A program made the position numbers and the translations under genes. A stretch of DNA of 64,000 nucleotides from Lachnospiraceae bacterium (lineage in GTDB: Bacteria > Bacillota > Clostridia > Lachnospirales > Lachnospiraceae): contig JAILGE010000011.1 of NCBI GenBank assembly GCA_024697065.1, positions 62,001-126,000 on the forward strand, read 5' to 3'. Position 1 is the stretch's first letter. Each line of letters begins with the position of its first letter. Positions 27,075-35,718 of the stretch are shown in pieces. Under the pieces are notes generated by a model that did no database searches, was not told where the DNA came from, and was given only the letters and a program-made list of their open reading frames with translations.

Positions 27075-28822
27075 CAGGAAGCAACAGGTGATAATGTGAC
27101 AGTTGCTATGAATGGCAGTGAAGTATAGAGAGCATAAGCATAGCGAAGTTCTCCGAAAACAGGTGTGGCAATAAGCAGTGTAAATATTATTGCCATGAGT
27201 GGAACACACATAGCGGGGATGATATTTCCGTTTCTGCGGGAGATAAAAGAGAAACCCGCACAGATGACGATCGCCCACGTTGCAAGACCTATAGAACAGA
27301 ATATACTACTCTCAAGAACGTTTCCCATTATTTCCGCCAATGAAAGAAGGAAAGGAATAAGGGGAGCGTTTTTAATTTTCATATCATTGTCCATGGTGAC
27401 GCCGGCAGCTGTGACCCAATGCGTATAACCGGCGTTCCAGTAACCTCTTGTCTGCAGAATCCATGCTTTCAGATATGTAAGAGGTGCCCTTTTTCCCACA
27501 TCAAACCACAACTTAAGGTAAGCTGACGTGTTGGCTGAAATGGCTTCGTTTCCATCATAGCTCCTGATAAGATTTTTGACAGGGTCCGAAACACCGGGAG
27601 TGTATACTTTACCTATCTCATCAAAATCAGCTGTTTCATTGATAAGTGATATTTCTTCTTCTGAAAAAGGAATACCGTCTGCTATACATGCAGCTATCTG
27701 TTGTTCGGGAATAGAGAATACTTCGGCGCTGTCGGGAGGAGTAACATGAAAAATATTTCTTATGGCGGATTTCCAGGATAAACTCAATATAAGTGAGACG
27801 AAGCAGATCGCTACTATACGTTTTTCTTTTTTTATGAACATTAACAAAAATATGACAGATGTAAGAATGAGAGCGTAGGCTCCGTTGCTTCTGAATATTC
27901 CGAAACCAATACCGGAGAATAACAGCATGATAAGATTGGGCTTATCTTTTCCGATATGTCCGGAAATACGAAAAATGCTGATGATAAAAAGGAGTACGGA
28001 GTCTGCAAAGAGTACATCCTTCCAGACTGTGACCGAGAACATGCAATAGATCGGGACCAGTGCATAGGCTGTGGTGATTAGTCTGCATTTGAAGCCGGAG
28101 ATACCTGCCTGTTTTAAGGTCATGATACAGAATGAGAAAACAGCAGCCTGAACGAGAAGCTGAAAAATACAATAAAGAGCAACACCGAAATTGATATCGT
28201 GAAAGATATTATTACCGATATTGATAAAAATGCCTACAAGCAAAGTGTGAGCAAAGGGGTGATGATCGGTATATACTCCCGATAATACCTGCCCTATCTG
28301 TGTGAAGCTGTCTCTTGATAAACTTCCGGGATATACAGCAAGAAACAGGTAGAGAAGACTTTCACCGGAAAGGATAATAAACGGTTTGAAGAAGAAAGAA
28401 GTCATTTTATCCTGCTTTTCTTCTGAGGAAGGTTTTATCTTCAGAAAAACATCATACAGGTAATGGAGCGCTCCCGCCCACATAAAAAACGTGCTTATCG
28501 GGAAGAATAGTCTTCTGGAATATGCAATATAATCCGAATCAGGGTAAATGTAGAGTTCAAAATCAGCTAGCGAAGAGATAAAAGAAAAGAGGATAGTCAT
28601 CAATAACAGAGAGTTTTTTTCTTGTCTGCTCCCGGAGATTGATATGCCGGATATCATATTCAGATAAAAAAGGAAAGAAAAAAAGGCGGGAAGAAGCGAT
28701 GCATAACGGTTGGCATCTGCATCCGTCACTGTTCCCGCAAAATATAATGTAAAGATAATTCCCACTCCGGCTATGAGACGGATTTTATGCTTATAAAGAT
28801 GATCTTTCATAAAATCTTTCAT
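27074..28822 (-). CDS. DUF6020-like polytopic membrane protein, probable GT-C
   Basis: A 582-residue membrane protein with about thirteen hydrophobic helices. YPGSLSRDSFTQIGQVLSG and YTDHHPFAHTLLVGIF lie in an outer loop after about helix five; the Asp and the HHPF pair are the features I associate with DUF6020 and related GT-C-like families. A long loop of about 110 residues (SAIRNIFHVTPPDSAEVF onward) lies outside, then four more helices. Its ATG overlaps the stop of the hexapeptide gene upstream of it by four bases, so the two form one - strand unit. Function is probably transfer of a polyprenyl-linked sugar, but this is inferred. Confidence 0.7.
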   Translation of the reverse strand: MKDFMKDHLYKHKIRLIAGVGIIFTLYFAGTVTDADANRYASLLPAFFSFLFYLNMISGISISGSRQEKNSLLLMTILFSFISSLADFELYIYPDSDYIAYSRRLFFPISTFFMWAGALHYLYDVFLKIKPSSEEKQDKMTSFFFKPFIILSGESLLYLFLAVYPGSLSRDSFTQIGQVLSGVYTDHHPFAHTLLVGIFINIGNNIFHDINFGVALYCIFQLLVQAAVFSFCIMTLKQAGISGFKCRLITTAYALVPIYCMFSVTVWKDVLFADSVLLFIISIFRISGHIGKDKPNLIMLLFSGIGFGIFRSNGAYALILTSVIFLLMFIKKEKRIVAICFVSLILSLSWKSAIRNIFHVTPPDSAEVFSIPEQQIAACIADGIPFSEEEISLINETADFDEIGKVYTPGVSDPVKNLIRSYDGNEAISANTSAYLKLWFDVGKRAPLTYLKAWILQTRGYWNAGYTHWVTAAGVTMDNDMKIKNAPLIPFLLSLAEIMGNVLESSIFCSIGLATWAIVICAGFSFISRRNGNIIPAMCVPLMAIIFTLLIATPVFGELRYAYALYTSLPFIATVTLSPVAS

Positions 28823-29376
28823 ACCCTGTGATTTATATAACTTTCTGTGGCGTTATCCCTGTGATGGATGACTGCGGGATTGCCGATGACCACGCTGTGG
28901 GAGGGAACATCGGTATTTACAAATGCGCCCGGGCAGATCATGACGTCGTCACCGATGGTGATCTTGCCGACTATGACAGCGTTGGTCCCTATCCAGACAT
29001 CGTTCCCGATGACGGGAGTGCCTTTACGCTCTCCACGATTGGCCTGCCCGATGGTAACCCCTGTTGCGATATTGATGTTATTGCCGAGGGTAACGTCGGG
29101 ATGTATTATAAGGCGCCCAAAATGACCGATATAGATACCGGAACCGGCCTGAACTTCTCGTGGAAGGGTAATCTGTGTCCTGTTCATGGCCCGGTCAAGC
29201 CAAAAACCGTACCATTTGCGTAAAAAACCGCCTTTTTTGCGGTAATATGCGGCTTTCCTCCAAAGGATAAGATATCTTACCTGGGGAGGCAGGCTATAAG
29301 CCCCAAAAAGAGGCAGGGATTTAATATCCAGTCTGGCCAGATCAGAAAGTATAAGGTTTTTGAGCTCTTTATCCAT
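28819..29376 (-). CDS. Hexapeptide-repeat acyltransferase (serine acetyltransferase-like)
   Basis: The 185 residues have an N-terminal helical part (1-70) and a left-handed beta-helix of hexapeptide repeats (about 75-165: GSGIYIGHFGRLIIHPDV, NINIATGVTIGQANRGERK, IGNDVWIGTNAVIVGKITIG), ending VVIGNPAVIHHR. The sequence is close to the serine O-acetyltransferase/LpxA-like group used in many glycan loci as a sugar O-acetyltransferase with acetyl-CoA. The short N terminus and glycan neighbours favour sugar acylation over cysteine synthesis. The ATG at 29376 is used here; an ATG three codons upstream is possible. No good ribosome site is visible. Confidence 0.8.
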   Translation of the reverse strand: MDKELKNLILSDLARLDIKSLPLFGAYSLPPQVRYLILWRKAAYYRKKGGFLRKWYGFWLDRAMNRTQITLPREVQAGSGIYIGHFGRLIIHPDVTLGNNINIATGVTIGQANRGERKGTPVIGNDVWIGTNAVIVGKITIGDDVMICPGAFVNTDVPSHSVVIGNPAVIHHRDNATESYINHRV

Positions 29377-29448
29377 AGCACACAATATAACATATTTCCG
29401 CCCCTAATGCGATACTGTCAAACCGCAATGCACCGATGGCAGAAGTCG

Positions 29449-29478
29449 ATGACAGGCACCGACTGATTATGGTATAAC
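29449..29478 (+). promoter_or_regulatory. Promoter copy 1 before the flippase gene
   Basis: ATGACA and TATAAC are separated by 18 bases, and TGG before TATAAC gives a TGn extension. The core 22 bases (29456-29477) recur exactly 72 bp downstream. Its -10 box is one base worse than that of copy 2. Confidence 0.55.
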
Positions 29479-29549
29479 AAGGATGTTTTGCCGTAATCAG
29501 GAGGGAACCGCGAGTCAAGGATGACGAGCACCGACTGATTATGGTATAA
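29456..29549 (+). repeat. 22-bp exact direct repeat carrying a promoter
   Basis: The same 22 bases occur at 29456-29477 and 29528-29549, both ending in GATTATGGTATAA. The similarity extends a few bases upstream (GATGAC in both). The distance of 72 bp is close to seven helical turns. Confidence 0.9.
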
Positions 29550-29550
29550 T
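29521..29550 (+). promoter_or_regulatory. Promoter copy 2 before the flippase gene
   Basis: ATGACG and a perfect extended -10 box (TGGTATAAT, 29542-29550) lie 18 bases apart. The start of transcription would be near 29557, leaving about 29 bases before the ATG at 29586 and including its GGAG ribosome site. Confidence 0.7.
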
Positions 29551-29585
29551 TACCAAGTTAATGACTTGATTTTCGGAGATTTTTT

Positions 29586-31325
29586 ATGAATGTATACCGC
29601 AGACTTAAAACTCTGCTGGATAAAAAACAAAAAAGACAGTTTTTCGGATTACTTATCCTTATTTTTATAAGCGCCCTTCTTGAGACGGTGGGTGTATCTG
29701 TTATCCTGCCCATCGTATCTGCAGTGGTGACTCCGGAAACTCTGCTTTCCAATGAAGTCGTCAGATCCGTGATGGGATACTGCGGGATAGCCGGAGATGA
29801 TAATGACAGCTTTGTAAAACTGTTGCTGATCTTTGCTATTGCTGTGTATGTATTTAAGAATCTGTTTATGCTCTATTTGTACTATGCACAGTCGGGATAT
29901 GTTACAAAACTTGAAAGCAGGACATCTCAGCGGCTGTTAGGGGACTATCTTAACAGGCCTTATGAGTTTTATCTGAATGCGGACGTTAATGCCATATTTC
30001 AGACGATCAACAAGGACATACCACACGTATTCATACTGCTTCAGGAAGTTATGATGCTTCTTACAGAGGCTGCGGTCGCTGTGTGCCTGTGCGGATTTCT
30101 TATTCTTGTGGATTTTAAGATGACGATATTTATCGCCATCGTGATGATAATACTTGTGGGCATCATCATCTTTTTCATAAAACCGAAACTCGGTAAGCTC
30201 GGTCAGATGAGAGTGGCACAGCAGGTCAGGACCATGAAGTGGATGCAGCAGGGTATCTTTGGTATCAAAGATGTCAAAGTTGCAGCCAAGGAAGGTCATT
30301 TTTTAAGCGCCTTCAGTGATGCTTACGACAAGCTGGCCTATGCTAACAGGCGATTCACGGTATTCAATAATACTCCGAGACTTGCCATAGAGGCTTTTTG
30401 TATGGTGGGGGCTCTCGGATATATGTATCTGTGCGTTATCCGGGGAAGGGATATGAAGGGGATGTTCCCCATGCTTTCGGCATTTGCCATGGCAGCAGCC
30501 AGACTGATGCCAAGCGTTAACCGCATTTCAACGCATATGTCGTCCATAGCGTATTATGAGCCGTCTCTTAATTATGTATGCGATAACCTTGATATCTCTG
30601 GGCTTAGAGATGAGGTTAATGTCATCCGGGAAAAAGAAAATGAAAGATCGTTAAAACCCGAAAAAGAGATCGAGATCAAAGATATCACTTACAGATATCC
30701 GAATACCGAGAAGGCTATCTTTGAGGATGCGTCAATGAACATACCGGTCGGGAAGAGTGTTGGTGTAATAGGTCCGAGCGGTGCAGGTAAGACTACAGTT
30801 ATAGACATACTCCTTGGACTGCTTGTTCCTGAAAAGGGAAAGGTTCTGGCTGACGGAAAAGACATCAGGGATAATATGACAGGGTGGCTTAACAATACCG
30901 GATATATAGCACAGAATATATATATGTTGGACACATCCATCCGCGATAATGTGGCATTCGGGATAAAAGAAGCGGATGATGACAGGATATGGGAAGTACT
31001 TAAAGAAGCCCAGATGGATGAGTTTGTAAAGAGTCTTCCCGAAGGACTGGATACGGTAATCGGAGACAGAGGCGTCAGGATCTCCGGTGGTCAGAGGCAG
31101 AGAATAGGTATTGCCAGAGCGCTTTACAATGATCCGGAACTTCTGGTATTTGATGAAGCGACAAGCGCGCTTGATAATGATACGGAAGCTGCGATAATGG
31201 ATGCCATTAATTCATTAAAAGGCAGGAAGACTCTGGTGATCATCGCACACAGATTAAAGACTGTGGAAAACTGCGATATTCTTTACAGGGTTGAGAACGG
31301 GAAGATCAATAAGACTTCCCTTTAA
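29586..31325 (+). CDS. ABC transporter, fused permease/ATPase (PglK/MsbA-like flippase)
   Basis: A half-transporter that works as a homodimer and most likely flips a lipid-linked oligosaccharide across the membrane using ATP. Residues 1-340 hold six membrane helices; the first includes ALLETVGVSVILPIVSAV, typical of the PglK/WlaB branch. The nucleotide-binding domain (about 361-579) has Walker A GPSGAGKT (396-403), signature ISGGQRQR (499-506), Walker B LLVFDEATSALD (519-530) and the H-loop AHRLK. GGAG lies seven bases before the ATG. It has its own tandem promoter, and a GT4 gene follows after 15 bases. It is the only clear export component of the glycan locus. Confidence 0.87.
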   Translation: MNVYRRLKTLLDKKQKRQFFGLLILIFISALLETVGVSVILPIVSAVVTPETLLSNEVVRSVMGYCGIAGDDNDSFVKLLLIFAIAVYVFKNLFMLYLYYAQSGYVTKLESRTSQRLLGDYLNRPYEFYLNADVNAIFQTINKDIPHVFILLQEVMMLLTEAAVAVCLCGFLILVDFKMTIFIAIVMIILVGIIIFFIKPKLGKLGQMRVAQQVRTMKWMQQGIFGIKDVKVAAKEGHFLSAFSDAYDKLAYANRRFTVFNNTPRLAIEAFCMVGALGYMYLCVIRGRDMKGMFPMLSAFAMAAARLMPSVNRISTHMSSIAYYEPSLNYVCDNLDISGLRDEVNVIREKENERSLKPEKEIEIKDITYRYPNTEKAIFEDASMNIPVGKSVGVIGPSGAGKTTVIDILLGLLVPEKGKVLADGKDIRDNMTGWLNNTGYIAQNIYMLDTSIRDNVAFGIKEADDDRIWEVLKEAQMDEFVKSLPEGLDTVIGDRGVRISGGQRQRIGIARALYNDPELLVFDEATSALDNDTEAAIMDAINSLKGRKTLVIIAHRLKTVENCDILYRVENGKINKTSL

Positions 31326-31340
31326 AGGTGAGACGGGAAA

Positions 31341-32522
31341 TTGGATAAGTCGGGTGAAAAAAGAAAACTTAAGATAGCATTTATTCTTCCTCATTTCTAT
31401 CCATACGTGGGTGGGGCTGAGCAGATGTTCTATGATCTGGCGAAGAGACTTGCCGCTTCGGGACACAGGATCCATGTTGTGGCCGAGCAGGTGGATGATG
31501 AATACAGGGGAAAAAAGGAGTTTGACGGCATCAAAGTATGGTATTGTCCATGGAGATCACTCTTCGGTCATCCTTTTCCCAGAAGAAAAGATATTGAGAG
31601 ACATATAAAATGGTGTGATATCGTTCACACTTCAATATTTACTACAGCGCCGGTAACAAGCTTTCTTGCACAAAAATACCATAAGCCTTCGGTCATGACG
31701 GTTCATGAAGTGAGAGGCAGCAAGTGGTTTTGGACCGATGCCTGGTACAAAGCCGCTATTTACTGGTGTGTTGAGCAGTTTACTTGCAGACAGAAGTTTG
31801 ATGTATATCATGCAATATCCGATTCCACAAAGAGGGATTATTATCGCTATATAGGAAAGCGCAACGTAAAAAGAGTATACATTGCCATAGATATAGGTAA
31901 GACTCCGGAATTCACCGGAATGAGAAGTGATTTTTCACTTAGAGAATATTTCGGGGTGGATGATGAATTCGTATTTCTGTATTACGGACGCCCCGGAAGG
32001 ACAAAAGGCGTTTTCGTGTATGAGAATGCGTTAAAGAAGTTAAAGGATAAGGGATTCTTTGCTGACAGAAAGGTGAGATTCTGTTTTGTCCTCGGAAAAG
32101 AACCGGCCGCCCCCAGAAAAGAGCTGCTGGATAAGATAAAGAAGGACGGTCTGGAAGATATCGTTACCATCAGGGATTCCGTGGAAAGGTCAGAGCTTTC
32201 TGCATGCATTAAGGATGCAGACTGCATTGTTGTGCCGTCCCTTACGGAAGGATTCGGATTCAGTGCATTGGAAGCATGTCAGTCGGGAACACCGCTTATC
32301 TGTTCCGATGGAGGCTCACTTCCCGAGGTTGTTTATGGAAAGTGTGCATTCTTCAGAAACCGCGATTCGGCAGATCTTGCAAGAGTCATTGAGAAGACGC
32401 TGCTTCACGGGGATGAGGCGTTTGCCATGATACCCGAAAAAGTATTTTCTTATGATGATATGCTTGGCGGGATCCGGAAAATCTATTATGATCTGATGAA
32501 TACGAGGGAATGGGATAAGTGA
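31341..32522 (+). CDS. Family 4 glycosyltransferase
   Basis: A 393-residue GT4 enzyme. IAFILPHFYPYVGGAEQMFYD is the standard opening, TVHEVRGSKWFWTDAWY and YHAISDSTKRDYYRY lie in the acceptor half. The donor half has LYYGRPGRTKGVFVYENAL, CFVLGKEPAA and the E-x7-E motif in LTEGFGFSALEACQSGTP, then CSDGGSLPEV. The start is TTG with GAGACGGGAAA just upstream; the nearest ATG is too far inside. It overlaps the next membrane-protein gene by one base. Confidence 0.88.
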   Translation: MDKSGEKRKLKIAFILPHFYPYVGGAEQMFYDLAKRLAASGHRIHVVAEQVDDEYRGKKEFDGIKVWYCPWRSLFGHPFPRRKDIERHIKWCDIVHTSIFTTAPVTSFLAQKYHKPSVMTVHEVRGSKWFWTDAWYKAAIYWCVEQFTCRQKFDVYHAISDSTKRDYYRYIGKRNVKRVYIAIDIGKTPEFTGMRSDFSLREYFGVDDEFVFLYYGRPGRTKGVFVYENALKKLKDKGFFADRKVRFCFVLGKEPAAPRKELLDKIKKDGLEDIVTIRDSVERSELSACIKDADCIVVPSLTEGFGFSALEACQSGTPLICSDGGSLPEVVYGKCAFFRNRDSADLARVIEKTLLHGDEAFAMIPEKVFSYDDMLGGIRKIYYDLMNTREWDK

Positions 32523-34579
32523 TGATCATAGTTTGCTTTATACTGGGAATTGCTGCTGCGTGGTTTATGACTGCGCAGATATTCAGAAAAACAGATCTGG
32601 TTAAGATCGCTGCCCTGGGGACAGGGTTTTATTTCAGTGCTTATACAGTCCTGTCGGGTTTGATGATATGGATAAATCATTTTTCTGTAGTACGTGCTGT
32701 GATATGTACACTTATCGTAGCCGTCATCACAGATGTATTTCTCTTTGTTACCAAGACGGGAAGGATCCACAGGATAAAGTTTAACTGGAAGTCTTACATA
32801 CCCCTTGCAATAATGCTGGCCCTTGCAGCATTTTTATCATGCAGGAATCATGCAGAGATGTATTACATGGGACAGGATTCGGGACCTTATGAATCCCGCG
32901 CCATGTTTTATTTGGGAGGATATAACGATAATGTGATCTCTTTTCCCGAGATCGGTGACAGTTTAAACGAGTGGGAGAAGTGGCATTATATCGATGAATT
33001 AAAGGATCTTGACGGATTCTATGCAGAATATCCCTCGGACGAAGCTGTGGCCGGCACCGTGAACGTGACCGGCGTGATACACGGTATCAACACTTTCCCT
33101 GCAGTCATGGCTCTCTGGGCGATGATGTTTGGGCTGGATAGTATGCCGGGAATCCTTACGGTATTCTATATGCTGCTGATCGCATATATCTGGTTTATAT
33201 GCGTGAACCTTAAATTCAAGACTTCCGTGAGGACCATCATAACGGCAGTAATGGTTTTATGTCCAATTATCCTGTGGAATTCGCAGAATACTCTTCCGGA
33301 GATACTTCTTGCGGCATTCCTGGCGATGTCTTTTGAACTTATAAGCGAGGGAACAAAAAAGCGTGTGACATTCATGTCCGCTGTCCCGCTGGCTGCTTTT
33401 GCATTCCTGCATATTCAGATGACGATACTGATGCCGTTGTTTGTTTGTATCTACCTGATCAATTATTTCTACACCAGGCACAGAGGATATCTGAATGCAT
33501 TGCTGGTAGTGCTTGTATCCTACGTTTGCGGATTCATCATGATGTTTACTACGGCAAGGGTATATGTTAATAAGAATTTCGCGGCTATCTACAATAAGAC
33601 TTTCGGGCTGGTCACAGAGAAAAATATTGTAGTGGTTATATTCATCACATCCATCATAGCTGCGGCAGCTGTTGTAATGATGAAGCTTGTCGGTAAGAGA
33701 TTCTTTGCGATAAGAATTTCGCAGATTCTCAAGAACAGTAAAAAAGCAGGAACGAATGCACGTGCTGTTATTGCCGTTGTGCTGCTCATATTGACGGGAA
33801 TATATGTATATAAAGCTTTTACGTCCGTTATTCCTTCGGATATGCGAATAGCCAGGATGTCTGTCATGGGACTACTTCAGATGACCGGATTTGTGATACT
33901 TCCTTTTGCGCTCATCGCGATGATATATAAGGGAAAAGATTTCTTCAAAGACAGATTGTTTGCATCGTCAGTGATCTCGATGATATATGTTCTTATCCTG
34001 TATTGCAGGGTGGTGGTACCGCAGGTATATTATTATTTTTACTTTGCAAGATATCTTACTCCGTTTATCTTCCTGGTACCGGTCACGGCCGGTTTTATAC
34101 TCAACAGGATAAAGCCCAAATATATGATGCCTCTACCTGTTGCGGGAATACTTGTGATGATATGGCAGAGCAGGATCCTTTATACTGAACGGGATCTTAC
34201 ATATTCGCAGTATGAGATAATGGAGAGTATCGCATCCTGTGTGACTGAAAAAGATGCCGTGCTTATTAATGAGCAGGGATACAGATGCCAGAGGATCTTC
34301 CTGTTGCCCTTAAAGGCGCTTACAGGTGCAGATATTTTCTTTGTTGATCAGGACAATATAGATACACAGCTGGCATATTATAAATCGAAATACGACGATG
34401 TATTTTGCTTTACCTATGATATAGGTCACATTAACGAGGAGTCGGGAGTGTGGAGGGCTGTATATAAGGGCGTGGCACACGGGTCAATTTATGAAACGTA
34501 CTATGAATATATTCAGCCTTATCCGCTGAAAACGGATAAGCTTGAGACACCTGTCGTATTGTATATTGCTCAGCACTGA
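32522..34579 (+). CDS. Polytopic membrane protein, probable GT-C-type transferase
   Basis: The 685 residues have about fourteen hydrophobic helices between 1 and 550, a long outer loop (about 105-200) and a soluble C-terminal domain of about 130 residues. The loop begins HAEMYYMGQDSGPYESRAMF; an acidic residue soon after the early helices is the usual GT-C arrangement. The start is the ATG of a TGATG overlap with the GT4 gene, preceded by GAGGGAATGGGA. The protein is unrelated by eye to the other polytopic proteins of the locus. It may use a polyprenyl-phosphate sugar made by one of the DPM1-like enzymes that follow; that pairing is inferred from position. Confidence 0.65.
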   Translation: MIIVCFILGIAAAWFMTAQIFRKTDLVKIAALGTGFYFSAYTVLSGLMIWINHFSVVRAVICTLIVAVITDVFLFVTKTGRIHRIKFNWKSYIPLAIMLALAAFLSCRNHAEMYYMGQDSGPYESRAMFYLGGYNDNVISFPEIGDSLNEWEKWHYIDELKDLDGFYAEYPSDEAVAGTVNVTGVIHGINTFPAVMALWAMMFGLDSMPGILTVFYMLLIAYIWFICVNLKFKTSVRTIITAVMVLCPIILWNSQNTLPEILLAAFLAMSFELISEGTKKRVTFMSAVPLAAFAFLHIQMTILMPLFVCIYLINYFYTRHRGYLNALLVVLVSYVCGFIMMFTTARVYVNKNFAAIYNKTFGLVTEKNIVVVIFITSIIAAAAVVMMKLVGKRFFAIRISQILKNSKKAGTNARAVIAVVLLILTGIYVYKAFTSVIPSDMRIARMSVMGLLQMTGFVILPFALIAMIYKGKDFFKDRLFASSVISMIYVLILYCRVVVPQVYYYFYFARYLTPFIFLVPVTAGFILNRIKPKYMMPLPVAGILVMIWQSRILYTERDLTYSQYEIMESIASCVTEKDAVLINEQGYRCQRIFLLPLKALTGADIFFVDQDNIDTQLAYYKSKYDDVFCFTYDIGHINEESGVWRAVYKGVAHGSIYETYYEYIQPYPLKTDKLETPVVLYIAQH

Positions 34580-34620
34580 AGAGCTTATATTTCAAACAGG
34601 GATTGGCACGGATAATAATT

Positions 34621-34674
34621 GCTGCGCATGCGCACTGATTCCGCAGCTCTGAATATTTTCTGACGAAAATATTC
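34621..34674 (+). promoter_or_regulatory. Two inverted repeats before the DPM1-like gene
   Basis: GCTGCG (34621-34626) pairs with CGCAGC (34642-34647) around a 12-bp palindrome TGCGCATGCGCA (34623-34634). A perfect 10-bp stem follows: GAATATTTTC (34651-34660), loop TGAC, GAAAATATTC (34665-34674). The second stem ends about six bases before the GGAGG of the gene at 34690. No T run follows, so I read these as leader structures or protein sites rather than a terminator. Confidence 0.6.
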
Positions 34675-34689
34675 TTCTTGGAGGATAAT

Positions 34690-35718
34690 ATGAAACTAAT
34701 AATTCAGATACCGTGTTATAACGAGGCTGAGACACTGGAGATCGCACTTAACGATCTTCCGAAAAAAGTTGAGGGTATCGATGAGATCGAATATATGATA
34801 ATCGATGACGGCAGCACGGATAAAACCGTGGATGTGGCATTGAAATGGGGCGTGCATCATGTCGTGAGCTTCACCAGAAATAAAGGCCTGGCCAAGGGGT
34901 TCATGGCGGGTATCGAAGCGGCTCTTTCATATGGCGCTGATATCATTGTAAATACGGATGCGGATAATCAATATGCAGGCTCTGATATAGAGAAGCTGGT
35001 AAAGCCGATCCTTGACGGAGACGCTGATATAGTTATCGGTGAGAGACCGATCGATGAGATAAAGCATTTCTCGTGGCTTAAGAAGAAGCTTCAGCATTTC
35101 GGCAGCTGGGTTGTCAGAAAAGCTTCCAAAACAGATATTCCCGATGCACCGTCAGGCTTCCGTGCTTTTTCAAGAGAAGCAGCGATGCATATCAATGTTG
35201 TAAATGAATATACGTATACATTAGAGACTATAGTTCAGGCGGGAAGAAATAAGATGGCTATAACGTCCGTTCCCGTACATACCAATCCGGAACTTAGGAA
35301 GTCCAGACTGTTCCACAGCATGGGAGCTTATGTTAAGAAATCCATGCTTACGATACTTAGAGCGCTTCTCATGTACAGGCCGCTAATAGTACTTACGATT
35401 GTCGGTGCGATACCGTTTATCATGGGTTTTGCCATAGGATTCAGATTCCTGTTGCTATACTTTTCGGGAAGAAGCGCAGGGCATGTACAATCGCTGATAC
35501 TTGCATGTACCCTTATGATAATGGGTTTTATGACTTTCGTAATAGGTATGTTGGCTGATGTCATCTCAGCAAACCGCAAGATACTTGAGGATGTTCAATA
35601 TCATGTGAGAAAACTTACCTATGATGAGTCCACTGCCAAAGTATGGCAGGAGGCCGCGAGCAATAAGGTGGAGAAGGAAGCGGTGGCAGAAAATGCAGAC
35701 TATTCCTCGGATGACTGA
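34690..35718 (+). CDS. DPM1/GtrB-like polyprenyl-phosphate glycosyltransferase
   Basis: A 342-residue GT2 enzyme expected to make a polyprenyl-phosphate sugar. IIQIPCYNEAETLEIAL, IIDDGSTDKTVDVAL and IVNTDADNQYAGSDIEKL are the GT-A motifs; APSGFRAFSREAA is the acceptor-loop region typical of DPM1-like proteins. Two C-terminal membrane helices follow (about 237-262 and 275-300), then a charged tail rich in Glu and Lys. GGAGG lies five bases before the ATG; the TTG at 34678 would add four residues inside that site. It starts the run of four short genes to 37893 and overlaps the next by one base. Confidence 0.85.
   Translation: MKLIIQIPCYNEAETLEIALNDLPKKVEGIDEIEYMIIDDGSTDKTVDVALKWGVHHVVSFTRNKGLAKGFMAGIEAALSYGADIIVNTDADNQYAGSDIEKLVKPILDGDADIVIGERPIDEIKHFSWLKKKLQHFGSWVVRKASKTDIPDAPSGFRAFSREAAMHINVVNEYTYTLETIVQAGRNKMAITSVPVHTNPELRKSRLFHSMGAYVKKSMLTILRALLMYRPLIVLTIVGAIPFIMGFAIGFRFLLLYFSGRSAGHVQSLILACTLMIMGFMTFVIGMLADVISANRKILEDVQYHVRKLTYDESTAKVWQEAASNKVEKEAVAENADYSSDD

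Noticed and set aside
28828-29223. A 131-codon + strand frame opposite the hexapeptide acyltransferase
   Set aside because: It is a shadow of the regular codon pattern of the beta-helix gene; no ribosome site and composition unlike a protein.
29377-29425. A - strand promoter with TTGACA before the hexapeptide gene
   Set aside because: The best -10-like box is 21 bases away, too far for a normal promoter.
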